The position numbers and the translations under genes were made by a program. From the NCBI RefSeq assembly GCF_000224145.3, contig NC_020167.2, positions 6,066,016-6,130,015 of the forward strand: DNA of 64,000 bases, read 5' to 3'. Source of the DNA: Ciona intestinalis. Taxonomy: Eukaryota > Chordata > Ascidiacea > Phlebobranchia > Cionidae. Numbering within the stretch: position 1 is the stretch's first letter; each line of letters begins with the position of its first letter. The notes beneath the pieces were generated by a model. It ran no database searches, was not told the DNA's origin, and saw nothing but the letters and a program-made list of their open reading frames with translations. Shown piece by piece: positions 32,757-44,427 of this stretch.

Positions 32757-35700
32757 CTATGTGGTTGCTTGTATGAGTGGTTTAAAATCCTCCTGATTGT
32801 GTCTGGTTGATTTGTAAATGAGGATACAAAGAGAAAGAAGAAGAAATCCGATGAGAACAACGATCAGGATGATTACCAAGAGCGCAAGCCAGCTCCCCTT
32901 TGCCCAACTTACAGCGCCCTCCAACGACATATCTGTTTTCTTAGTTTCAGTTTCTGTGACGTCATCTTCAGTTTCATCTTACATAGAGGAATTTTAATGT
33001 TTGGTTACTTCGAAAACAAATTAAAGAAATTTAGTTAGGCATAATTGGTCAATCGTTGCTAAAATGCACTTCGAAGGGAGGTTTTAGAGTTATAAAACAT
33101 ATTTTTATTGCTATATATTAAATATATATAGTACTGTGGGGTAAGATGGCCACCGTTGGCACATAATATCCTAATCGTGATTTTAAAATTTACAACTCCT
33201 TTTTAAAGTCTTGAGGAAGTATATAGTTTTTAACAATATATATATATATATTTTGTTCACTACAAAATTAGACAAGAATGGAAACTTTTTGAACCATTTT
33301 ACCCCAACCCACTATAGTTTTATATTGTTTTGTATTTTCAGTTCCTCTGTCTATAGTATCCTGAACGTTGAGATCTAGGTTACCTTCATTGCGTTTAAGC
33401 ACAAGGATTGGCTGGGAACTCGCAACAATCGTGTTCTTGGAGTCGTAACGAAGTTCACGACGACCTCGGTTGCCTGGTTTGCAAACCTTACAGAAAGTTA
33501 AAGATTAGCAGAAATATTTGTATCAAGTTATGGAAAATCTAACGACCCCCATGCATTACACGTTTTTATCGTTCATACTATATGTACATTTAGTTTAACT
33601 AAATAACTTCCATATAGGTGTATATATTCTATACGTGCGAGGTACTTATTCGAAGAACGCTCTTGGATCGGAGCATTTAGGCTAGAGTTGATCAATTTTC
33701 CCCAAAATACAGTACAGGTGCGTATACACGTTACATAACAACTTTATACCAACAAAGTTAAAAACATGATAACTCAGAAGCGGGCACGATGCGTGATGTG
33801 AAACAGAACACCCATGTTATAACGACGTGCATTGCCTCGCCATGCGATGATAAATAGGTTATACTCATGCATGCTCACCATCGTACAATTGCCTTCAACC
33901 GCCTCGTCGCATAAATGCGCCACAACATGAATATAAACTAACTGCGGTTGACCAATAGGAAGGTTAACAAACTGGAAAACTCGAAATTTGAATTGAGCAT
34001 CGAGTCCTTGGCCGTTCGTGTCCACCACAATACCGTCGGCAAGTGTTTCGGCTGGGTTCGGGCATCTGTATATAAAGAAGACGTTGATGAAGACAAAACT
34101 GTAAGTTTGTTATTGATACAACATAATGTTATTGATTAAGCAGCAAACACAAACTGAAGAAACTAAATGTTTTTATTTAAATAAAATCTCATTACTAAAA
34201 AGCGGTTAAAGTATTACGTTTACCCACCCGTTAACTAACAAAGGATAAAAGATTTTGTCCGAAGGCGAACTTGTTGGTGTGGCCTTTGCTGAAGTAATCT
34301 AAAATGTAAAATATAGTAAAGTGGTGTAACATTAGACATTTTTTCATTTCGGTTCAAAATACGTAAAACAGTTCAATAGGCTATCCAGCAACACGTTAAA
34401 CAAACAAAACTCGTATCCAAATTATCGTGTACCTGTAGTTTAAACCTTCCGGGATCTGCAGTACCAGCGTCCACAGTGACGTAAATGTAGCTGTTGGAGA
34501 CAATTGCTTTGGGCGAGATATAAGGCGTCGACTTCCAAGTTGTCTCCCATAAGTTTAAACTGACAACAAATTTTCCCTCGGAAGTTCCACTGTCGATTCT
34601 CACGTCTCTGAAAAGTTAAAAAAATATGTATTTAATTGTAACTATTAACCAATGTTTCCCGATGAGATTTTATTAGGATAGTGCGAAAGTAATTTTAAAA
34701 TAAACCGTCTATAGTGCGCGTAAAAGTAATTGGAATAGTAGGGTGGGGGGGGGGGAGATGGGACATTAATTAAAATAATAGGGTGTGAGGGGGAGATGGG
34801 ACACCTTTTCATTTTATTTTCTCGTCCCATTAGGTTGTAAACAAAGACAAATTCAAAGATTTATAAAGTCGTATACTCACGAGTCGTCACGACTCCCACA
34901 GACCGTTGTTAAATTATTTAAAACACGATCAGAATATTTGGATATTCTGTGCTAAAGGTGTCCCATCTTCTCCTGCCTCACTTAAATAAATATTTATGCA
35001 TTTACGCCACCTATATTAACCCATGAGAAATTCCGTACGAGTCGCTAAAAAGATTACCTGTTTGTTGGGACCAGTGGTCGACCCAGCGTTAAGTTTAGAT
35101 TGAGAGCATAACTGCAAGTAAACTCGACGAACAAAGAACGTTTCCTGGATATTACTGACGTCACATTACCAACGATGGCCTGGAGGGCATTTGAGTATGT
35201 GATGTTTTTGTATCCGGGATCAATCTACAAGGAAAGGTTTTGGGCATTAAAGTCATGTTTGTATTTTTGGTCGAAGCCAACAAAGCTACATACTTGTAAC
35301 TTGTATGCGGGTTAGAGATGCAGGAAACAGAACATCCGTATTATAAGGAGTGTCGTTGCCCCGCCATAAACGCGTGACATATAGGTTACATTCATTCACC
35401 CAGAGTTAAATGGAAGTCAAAACACTTGCCAAACTACTTTTACCTTAGCTGTCCCATTACATGCAGTTAAATTCCCCTTGATGACAAATTCATAATCAAT
35501 CGAACCAGCGCTGAAGGACACGCTTCCTTTGCACGTGTTATTCGGGTCCACAGAAAGCAAAGGAAGATTGGTGTCTGTTATTGGCGTAGCGGTAATACCG
35601 TTTAGGTAAAAGTCCCCAAGTCGATACCCGTGCGCGTTTGCAGCACACTTGTTGATTCTGTGTTAAAAGTATATTGAGTAAATATTATTTTGTTACAAAA

Positions 35701-37691
35701 TACTATTTGTGTTTGGACAAGGAGATCTCTTACCAACTTGCTACGGAATCATGAATGAATAAATGCAACCTGCTATATCCTCGCGTGGCTGCCTATAATA
35801 CGATGTTCTGTTACATACACCTCGTGCCAGCTTACAAGTTACCACGTATATAACTTTGTGGGTGATTGTTTTGGATTTTTTATGTATGGCTGACAATTTT
35901 GACAACGCAGTAGTGACGAATGGGTTCGAGTAGTTGTAGGTAAGTGTCTTACACAGCGTCGAGCCTCGAACACACATCCTCTAAGCTAGAGACGAGCGTG
36001 CTGTTTTGTCACGGCTTGGTAGTAAACACAAAAAAGTTTAAAACAAAAGTTATATACTAACATGACTTTAATTGAATCTGGCCCACATTTAACGACTGGT
36101 GTCATCGCTTTCGTAATATTTTCCATTGAATACGGGTTCCCTGGTAGCTTTATACTTGGAATGCATTCACAACCTTTGGCGCCACATGTGGTTGTTTTGT
36201 TTGGACAGCCAGAAGGTAATGGCATACATGTACCCGCCATCTCTTTAAATAAGAGATAGAGTTAAAAATCAAAATATCTAGGTAAACATCATTTTCACTT
36301 TTCTCATTGCTGACAATTTAGACAACCCATTAGACCATTGGGTTGGAGCAACTGCCGTTTAAGTGTCTTGCCCAAGGACACATGTCCCAATTAGAATCGT
36401 TGTCATATACCCTTTAGGCAACACATATTTTAGATTTAAAAGATTATTGGACCTTCAGTGCTCTCTAATACGTCATGTCATAAAAAACACATAGTAGAAA
36501 TAAATTTAATTTTGAACTTACGCTTTGTTTCGTTGCATGTTTGAATGCAGACACTTTTACATTTGTAGTAAGCTAACTTGAACGGTTCTTTCGTGGAGCT
36601 GCAGGTCTGGTACGCGTATACTGGTACAGGAATTATTGTTACCAACAAGGAAATGCAGTATGTAGAAATACATTGTAAATGTATAGTAGGGGGAGATGGG
36701 AAACTTTTTGTTTTATTTTTTCGTCCGAGTTGGTAGTAAACATAGAACATTCAGAAAGTTATAAAACCGTATGCTCACGACTCCCATTTATACTATTGTT
36801 AATTATTTTAAACACGATCAAGATTTGGATAGTGTGTGTTAAAGGTGTCCTATCTTCCCCCACCTTATCTAAATAATAAAATAAGAAATATTTACAAGAA
36901 ATTATAGCTCGGACAACCTTGATTTATGTTTATACAGTTAGTTGGGCAAAAATGGTTTTTGTTTTCGTTTTATTTCACCATCTCATTTGGTAGTAAACAA
37001 AGAATTTTAAATATTTGTAGCCTCACGCCCCTAAAAGGGTGTTCCTAATTGTTTTAAAACACGATTAGGTGAAATATGGATTATTATGTTCTTGGGGTAT
37101 CCGTCTTACCCCGCAGAATCGTTTTTCTACAGTGTATAAATTATTAGAATCGTGTACGTTATAATAAGTATCAGCGGAAATCGCTACAGGACAGCGACGT
37201 CGATTGTTCTGCTTTTGATTCAGCTCAACTTATACAGAACTGAGACCACAATTCTGTATGGAGTTGAACTATCTCAAAAGCAAGAATTTATATTTATCAA
37301 ACGTAGTGTAGTAGAATAGGAGAAGACAGGACACCTTTAGCAAGCAATATCTAAATATCCTGATCGTGTTTTAAACAATTAACAACGGTCTATGGGAGTG
37401 GTGAGGATACATTTTAATTTTTTTTTGTAATATTTTTCTTGTTTACCACTAAATGGGACGAGAAAAAAAGATAAAACGATGTCCCATCTTTCCCCACACC
37501 ACTATATATTATATAATTAAGGTAACTGATCCATCAATAAGCAAATAGACTAATTTAACTTTACGCAAATTAATTTAAATAAGTTTATATTTTAAATACC
37601 ACGGGTAGAACCATCTTATCTTACCTGCATCCCCAGTATCAAAGAACTGCGCCACCAAAAATATTAACACAACAGCCAACTGAGTAGACAT
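32757..37691 (-). CDS. Zona pellucida (ZP) domain type I membrane protein, 10 exons
   Basis: Minus-strand exons 37691-37625, 36620-36522, 36242-36062, 35657-35444, 35224-35058, 34607-34433, 34298-34240, 34065-33879, 33486-33384 and 32977-32757 join in frame to 490 residues. Order: signal peptide (M-S-T-Q-L-A-V-V-L); a short Cys-rich region; ZP-N starting V-V-K-C-G-P-D-S-I-K-V; ZP-C with Y-I-Y-V-T-V-D-A and V-Y-I-H-V-V-A-H-L-C; a dibasic G-R-R-E-L-R furin-like site (R-G-R-R); a membrane span (L-A-L-L-V-I-I-L-I-V-V-L); and a 20-residue tail. ZP proteins polymerise into extracellular matrices after cleavage at such a site. The first Cys of the usual H-C-x-V-x-x-C pair is Val here. The tissue role (egg coat, epithelial or other matrix) cannot be read from the sequence. 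Confidence 0.85.
33127..33318. mobile_element. MITE copy in the ZP gene's last intron
   Basis: Both ends can be recognised, with an AT microsatellite expansion near 33237-33252. Confidence 0.65.
33768..33876 (+). mobile_element. SINE tail fragment at the ZP exon 8 donor
   Basis: The fragment ends within a few bases of the splice donor of ZP exon 34065-33879, so its insertion helped shape that border. Confidence 0.6.
34738..34985. mobile_element. MITE copy with duplicated end
   Basis: The left end is present twice in tandem (34738-34768 and 34780-34805), followed by a full body. It lies in an intron of the ZP gene. Confidence 0.7.
35278..35405 (+). mobile_element. SINE tail fragment
   Basis: Tail half, in a ZP intron. 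Confidence 0.6.
35745..35993 (-). mobile_element. SINE copy, reverse orientation
   Basis: Reads backwards from the tail through to the gagcctcgaac tRNA-head part. It is in the ZP intron between exons 36062 and 35657. A second partial reverse copy lies at about 36300-36410. Confidence 0.65.
36680..36870. mobile_element. MITE copy near ZP exon 2
   Basis: Full length with both ends, in the ZP gene's first intron. Confidence 0.7.
36940..37125. mobile_element. MITE copy, decayed
   Basis: Recognised by tttggtagtaaacaaagaat and the gtcttaccccgca end, in the ZP gene's first intron. Confidence 0.55.
37310..37508. mobile_element. MITE copy, full length
   Basis: Complete, with tcctgatcgtgttttaaaca centre and both ends, in the ZP gene's first intron. 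Confidence 0.75.
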
Positions 37692-38474
37692 GCTTATATT
37701 CCTTTATATCTATGAGAATGGATTTAAACCGGCTATTGTTTCCCTCAATGGTCTAATACTTTTTTCGGGATTTCCGTAACATTTAAACGGCCCAAAAATG
37801 TTATGATTTTTTATTTCAAAACAAACAAAAATGTTCTAGTTACCTTCCGTTTGTCCGCTTTCCCACCACTTTCGGCGTTAAATCATCGCGCGAAATCACT
37901 GCTGTTGTTGTTCGTTCCCATGTCATCTACCAGATTCAAATAGGCTATTTCCGAGGACGTCGGTCTGCGTACTGGTGCAGCATATAAGTATATGGTGGTC
38001 TCGCGCGCCGCGTAGCCAGGTATGATACGTGGTGAGCTGGGATAGACGAGATAGAATAGGCCAGATTTCCGTTTCTGTGCCGGAATCAGCACGTCGAATC
38101 GTGCGAAGCAATGTTTTCATGCTTTGTTTCGACGATGTGCTTTACGTGTTCGTGTATGTGCGTATTGTTTGCTTGACACATGCATAACGGTATTGCGCGC
38201 GCTGCACACACATGCTGTCTTTTGTTTCCACACGTTGTTCTAATGGGAATCAGATTAATACACCCGGCTTGTACAATAGATTGAATAAACAATAGAATAT
38301 ACGCAGGTCGTTTATGGCATAGACTCACGGTAAATGCGATACTATACGTACACAACAATTCAACAAAATTTAGCACGTCAAATTGTGTGACCTGATTTCA
38401 TATTTTCACACAGAACCACAAAAAATATCTTTCGACCCGAAACAATTCTTTTCACCATTTATTTTTTAAAACGT

Positions 38475-38672
38475 ATATAGTAGGGTGGGGGAAGATGGGA
38501 CACCTTTAACACATAATATCCAAATATCCCGATCGTTGTTTGAAGAATTAACAACGGTCTGTGGAAGTCGTAAGGATACGGTTTCATAGTTCCTTGAGTG
38601 TTTTTTGTTTACTACCAAATAAAAAGAGAAAACAAAATGAAAAGATGCCCTATCTTCCTCCAGTGTCTTGAA
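38475..38672. mobile_element. MITE copy upstream of GGACT
   Basis: Full length. It ends about 100 bases before the GGACT start codon, so it could overlap that promoter. Confidence 0.75.
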
Positions 38673-38770
38673 TTTTCAGCGTATCGAACTTGGTGCTTCC
38701 CCAATAAGCCCCTGCGTCACTGTTTTTGTTTTAGTTACTTTGCAAACGTCGGCTGTTACTAAAGTCTGTT

Positions 38771-39256
38771 ATGCCGATGGTTTTTGTATATGGGACTTTA
38801 AAACAAGGTTTTCCTAACCATTACCTACTGACAAACAGAGAAAATGGGTTTGCAAAGTTCTTGTACACAGCAAAGACTGAAGAAAAATATGCTCTCGTCG
38901 TTTTAACACATTCACAGTTCGGCTTGCCGTTTTTACTTGACAGTGCAGGCATTAACGGTGGAAACTGCGTTATTGGAGAGGTTTATGATATAGACGACAA
39001 AATGCTGGCAAAACTGGACGAATTAGAAGGTCACCCATCAGTTTATAGACGCACTATTATCAATGTTATACCTACGAGTCTACGAGCTACGACGAATTTA
39101 CAACGTAGCGTTATTAAATGTTGTGTTTATTTATTGACAAATTTTTCAGATAAACTCACAAAACTGCCATTTTTATCTTCATATGATGATTGGTCAAAGT
39201 ACTCGTCCGTTTATAATGAAAACCCCAATGCTGTTTTAAAATATATTAAGAAATAA
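38771..39256 (+). CDS. GGACT: Gamma-glutamylaminecyclotransferase-like protein (GGACT/AIG2 fold)
   Basis: An intronless frame of 161 residues, close to the family length of about 150. It begins M-P-M-V-F-V-Y-G-T-L-K-Q-G, the substrate-loop signature of gamma-glutamylcyclotransferases. It has the later L-D-E-L-E-G-H-P-S-V-Y-R-R, which carries the catalytic Glu and the GxPxxYxR-type motif. GGACT releases 5-oxoproline from gamma-glutamylamines, such as the cross-links left after transglutaminase-treated protein is degraded. The start is the only Met ahead of the motif. It is transcribed away from the ZP gene, with a MITE between them. Confidence 0.88.
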   Translation: MPMVFVYGTLKQGFPNHYLLTNRENGFAKFLYTAKTEEKYALVVLTHSQFGLPFLLDSAGINGGNCVIGEVYDIDDKMLAKLDELEGHPSVYRRTIINVIPTSLRATTNLQRSVIKCCVYLLTNFSDKLTKLPFLSSYDDWSKYSSVYNENPNAVLKYIKK

Positions 39257-39738
39257 ACTTCTCTATATACTAACTTACTAAGTATAATGCTAACTGTATG
39301 GTTTAGAACAAGGTATTCTTTCTTTTGAATGACTATTAAGGTGTTATAATACCTGTAGCATAAATTTAGCCCTAAATATTCTATTGCATTTATCCGTCAT
39401 ATATATTATCTAGCTTATAGATTGAATAAAGTATTTGCTTGCTGTTAACTTGGTCAACCCATTAGTAGTAATAGGTTAGATAAGGATTAAATATCATAAT
39501 TTACGTTTTAATTTATCTTTTGTATTTTCTGATGTGGTATAGGTGTGTTGTGTGTGTGCTATACAGATGTGAATTGCTAGTTATTTTTCCTACCTAAAAT
39601 TTATAAAAATGATTGTTTGTTCTTATGATCGAAGTGCAAAATTTGTAATTATTTGTCTCATTTTTAGCTACATAATATTTACCTTATTTTTAGCTACATA
39701 TTATTTACCTCATTTTTAGCTACATATCTTTAACTAAG

Positions 39739-42700
39739 ATGTTGCATCACATAATTTTATGTTCATTTTTGTTCCTGCTGTGTGGGCAAGCATCAGAATG
39801 TAAAAGTGACATCAAAGCTGGAAATTATCTTCCTAACTGGGATTCTTTGGATAAGCGACCACTGCCAGTTTGGTAGGTCCTTTGCATAGCCATACAACAA
39901 CTTAGCAATTATATTATTTCAGAATAAACTTATATATATATCATATAATACAATTCGTTGGACTTGATTTTTGACGGGTCTGTATTTCGTAACACTTCAT
40001 TCTCAAAACACATGTTGCATTTAAAACGGATAGATTAAGTAAAAAAAATATTCTAGTTATCTTTTAAAAGTATTTACTTTATTGATCATCACACAAGGTA
40101 TGATGAAGCAAAGGTCGGCATCTTCATTCACTGGGGTGTATTCTCTGTTCCAAGTTTTGTTAGTGAATGGTTTTGGTGGTATTGGCAAGGCACCAAGCAA
40201 GCTGACTGCGTAGACTTCATGGAAAACAATTATCCGCCTTCATTCCAATACGCTGACTTTGCACCAGAATTTACAACAGAGTTTTTCAATCCAAATGATT
40301 GGGCAGACTTATTCAAGGTAACTTTTGGCTCAGTTTAAAGCCCAGATTGTATTACTGCATATTGGCAGCTATGAAATATTGTTTTTAATTTTGTTGCAAC
40401 CAGTATCAAATAATCATAATATATAAATAAAAAAAAAAGTTTGTTTTTTTAAAATAGATTTTTAACAAAACTAATTCAACCTTATATTTCCTTATTTGAA
40501 AATCCGATGTATTTAAGTAAACATTATTGAGTAATTAAAAAATATTTGTAGGGTAGTAAATTTACGTGCGTAAAAGAATGATAAACAAGTTAATGATTGC
40601 ATTGTCAATACACTGATCATATGCAGGTTAATTTATATTCCCTAGGTAAGTAATGCTGCAGTTATATGCTTTGTACATAAAGCAGTTGTTTACACTGCGT
40701 ATACACTATACACAACAACACTAATGTTTCATGTATCTGTCTGTCACTCATAAATCATTATGCATTTTTAGTTTAACTTGGGCATATGCAAACTTGCATT
40801 AGGTTTTTGTATTGTGCAAGCCATATTGTGATACACAAATAGGTAATGAATATCTGAATTCAGTTAATGTAGTGAAATTAAAGTTACATACACATTAACT
40901 TGTGGTTGAGCATGGGATGTATGAAATAAAACACCCATGTTAACTTATAACTAAAACTTACAACTGTCATTACCCTGTTACACAAGGATAAATAATTACA
41001 TTCATTTAATAAAAACTGAATGGCCAGAAATTGAGAATAAAGACCTTTACAAAATAAAGGCCTTCACAATTCATTTCCAGATTGTCACCCTAAGTTTTTA
41101 TAAAACTGTAAACAACCTGACACCTACATTGACAGACTTCAGGTGCTGAATATGTTGTGCTTACCAGCAAACACCATGAAGGTTTTACTAACTGGCCATC
41201 AGCCAATTCATGGAACTGGAATTCTGTTGATGTTGGACCTCATCGTAACTTGGTGAAGGAACTCGCAGATGCTGTTAGAAACCGAACATCCATTCACTTT
41301 GGTTTGTATCATTCATTGTATGAATGGTTCAACCCACTGTACCTCAAGGACAAAGCAGATGGATTCAAAACCCAGGAATTTGTCTCGTAAGTTGTAAACA
41401 TTCACCATTTCGTCCTAAACTTTATTTTAGTAACACCGTTTAAAAAACTACAGCTTTGAATTTAACACCTAGCTAACTCATTATAATGATATTTCATTTG
41501 ATTTCTGGTTAAATAACATTTTGTGTATATTATAGATATAGAAGATTTCTCATATTTTCTCCTGCACATGATAATGGACCGAATAGTATATGCTGTGTAT
41601 GTTATTTTAAGAAGTTTTTTACACTGTTTTATACCACTACTCTTCTTAGAATTGGTATACTAGAGCCTGGGAACCACAAATACGAAAAACATCAGTTTAT
41701 TCATAAGTTCATAAGTTTAATATTTATATAGTAAGGTGGGGGAAGATTGGGCACCTTTTTATTATTCTTTCTGGTCTCATTTGGTCGTAAACAAAAACAT
41801 TCAAAAAATGATAAAACTGTATTCTTGTAAATTTAAAAACTTTTAATATTATAGATCAAAGACAATGCCAGAACTTTATGACATCGTAAACAATTATAAA
41901 CCTGATGTTCTTTGGTCTGATGGAGATTGGGAAGCAAGTGCCGAATATTGGAACAGCACCAACTTTCTTGCGTGGCTGTATAACCAAAGTCCTGTGAAGG
42001 TAGTTAGATAATGTGATGTTTTATTTGCAGTAATAAGCAGTCAGGTGTATTCCCTAGCTCACTATTTTCCTACTACAATGTTAACTACTAAACACCAGTG
42101 TTCTGTTTCAAGCCATCTTGGGTAAGAGTTACCATGTATAACTGTGTAAGTAACTATTTTTTTCCACTTTTTAAGGTATTACAAAACTAGTGCCAATCAA
42201 GAAATTTTACACTATGCTGGATTTTAATGACTAATGGCATCTCTCAACTTGTTTCCCTGTTTCTCTCTATCACTAAGTTATCACACATAGGCTTTGACCT
42301 GTGATGTATATTACTTAACAGAAACCATAACTTATACTTGTATACATCAGTGACTTATCTGTTACCCTGTTTCAGGACACGGTTGTAACAAACGACAGAT
42401 GGGGCCAAGGTGTCATGTGCAAACATGGTGGTTACTTTACGTGCAGTGATCGTTACAACCCCGGCAAGCTTCAACCTCGTAAATGGGAGAATGCAATGAC
42501 TTTGGATAAGAAATCATGGGGTTACAGAAGAAATGCTGAGCTCAGTGATTATTTAACTATTGAAGAATTGCTTCAGGTATGTATTATGTGTAGCCAGTGT
42601 CTTATTTGAAAGGTATTTGATAAATCTTTGACAAATGCCTAATGCCACTTGAACTATTGGTATAATATGGCTTGAACTCTTATATTGGCGCCATGCAACA

Positions 42701-43631
42701 TAGAATAGTCGTTAACGTGTCTGCTTCCAGCTAAGAGGATATAGGTTTTGATGGGGATACATATACTGGCATATAAGTCTCTGAGCAAGACACCAAGTGA
42801 TTTTTTACTTAGTTTGTTCTTCTTTTATTGTCAGGCATAAACCATCATAAGCTTGTTTTACAGAGTAGTTTTGTTTTTTTGCTAACAAAGTTAGGTATTG
42901 GGTATCATATCAGCCATATCGCATAACTGTTTATTTCTTTTCAGACATTAGCCACTACTGTGAGTTGTGGGGGAAACTTACTGGTGAATATCGGGCCTTC
43001 GAAAGATGGGACAATTCACCCCATATTTGAGGAAAGACTTAAACAAATGGGTGAATGGTTGAATGTTAATGGGGAGGCTGTTTATAAAAGCCAACCCTGG
43101 AAACATCAGAATGATTCTTTAACACCAGGTGTATGGTAAGAAGTATTGATTTTTGTGCACAAATATGTATTTGTTTCTTGATACTGTAAATTAAAGGTAC
43201 TGTGTAATTGTCTTCTGTATGGCTAATAGTTTAGACAACCCAAAAGGAACCACTGGGTTGGAGCAACTGACGTTAAGTGTACTGCCCAAGAATGTATTCA
43301 CTCACAGTAGTAGCAGCTTCAAGCCTACAACCAGTATTTTCTTAGATAGAAGCAAGATCCAGACTAAGTTATGTTCCCTGTACTCAGGTATACAACCAAC
43401 CAGAATAAAGTTTATGCTTTTGTTTTCACCTGGCCTACATATGGGTTGTTGAACCTTGGATCCCCTGTTGCCACCTCAGATGCTTCATCTGTTAAACTAC
43501 TTGGAGAAGAATCCAGTCTTACATGGGAACCGTTGAAATCGGCAGGGGTTGGTATTTATCTACCAGTGATAAACCCTTCTACTACAAATGCAAAGTGGCT
43601 TTATGTGCTTCAACTTACAGGATTTGTGTAA
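39739..43631 (+). CDS. FUCA2: Alpha-L-fucosidase (GH29), 7 exons
   Basis: Exons 39739-39872, 40098-40317, 41136-41386, 41855-41999, 42376-42576, 42945-43135 and 43388-43631 join in frame to about 460 residues, the length of human FUCA1/FUCA2. A signal peptide ([12 protein letters not shown]) leads to [22 protein letters not shown] and the nucleophile motif [27 protein letters not shown] and V-N-I-G-P follow. The enzyme removes terminal alpha-L-fucose from glycoproteins in lysosomes or outside the cell. The sequence is somewhat nearer to FUCA2 by eye, but a one-to-one assignment to FUCA1 or FUCA2 is not secure. Confidence 0.94.
40875..41010 (+). mobile_element. SINE tail fragment in the fucosidase gene
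   Basis: Diverged tail (gaaataaaacacccatgtta), in the intron before exon 41136. Confidence 0.55.
41728..41830. mobile_element. MITE copy, truncated
   Basis: Only the left half remains (aaggtgggggaagattgg). It ends shortly before fucosidase exon 4. Confidence 0.65.
42690..42850 (+). mobile_element. SINE head fragment in the fucosidase gene
   Basis: Recognised by the acatatactggcatataagt and gagcaagacaccaagtga parts of the head. Confidence 0.45.
43205..43345 (-). mobile_element. SINE head fragment, reverse
   Basis: Recognised by actgggttggagcaactgac, in the last fucosidase intron. Confidence 0.6.
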
Positions 43632-44427
43632 AAAATATAAACCTTATATTCTATATTGATTTTCTGTAGATTTGAATAATATTTTTTGTAGATTTATAAT
43701 AATGAAATAGAAGAATCATAGGCGCCAAACCTCATAAAAGCAGGGAAGCCCGGGATAGTTAGACATGCATTTATATGAAACAAATCTGGTTTTCAGTGTT
43801 TATAAATACAAAATCCCGACTAAGCCCGTCTCCCCAGGTTTGAAACCTATGATTAGTTTCCTGATTTTTGCAGTTTTCGATAGTGTATGCAACATTGATC
43901 AAGTCATTGTGGTTTAGTTTTGTTACCAATTACATGATTTGCGTAGAGATTATCACACTTTTGATTCTGTATTGATTTTTTTTCATTTTTGGTTGGTATG
44001 TGTAACTTTAATTAGGTCTGTGTTATTGTGATTTTTTGAAAGGAACTATAAAATTTTGTAACCTATTTTCTTAGCTATATGTACTTAGGTCTAAATACAA
44101 CATAGTAATTACATCTTTTCAGAATTCATTCCTGTATGATCATGCATGTCTATATTTGTCACTATCCTTATTATTTGTATCATGTATATGCATCTATGCT
44201 ATGTAGGTGAGGTCTTTTTTCAGGACCTGGGATTCAGGCCAGATTTGGTCCATTACCCTATATAATATAAGTTCACTACACTACTGACATGGTATCTTGG
44301 TGTGTATAACTTTTATTGTAAAATTGCCTTTAAATCAAACGCAGTATACTAAAATCACTTTTCAATATACAGCAGTGCAAGTTGCAACACTTCTGCCTTC
44401 TCAGTTTGTGATAAATCAATTCCTTAT
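43632..44427. other. Convergent intergenic region
   Basis: It lies between the 3' ends of the fucosidase and cap-binding genes. Low-complexity T-rich sequence, with no coding signal. It presumably holds both 3' untranslated regions. Confidence 0.6.

Noticed and set aside
37883-38376. Overlapping minus-strand frames upstream of the ZP gene
   Set aside because: No domain, no splice support and no continuity; probably chance frames in the ZP/GGACT intergenic region.
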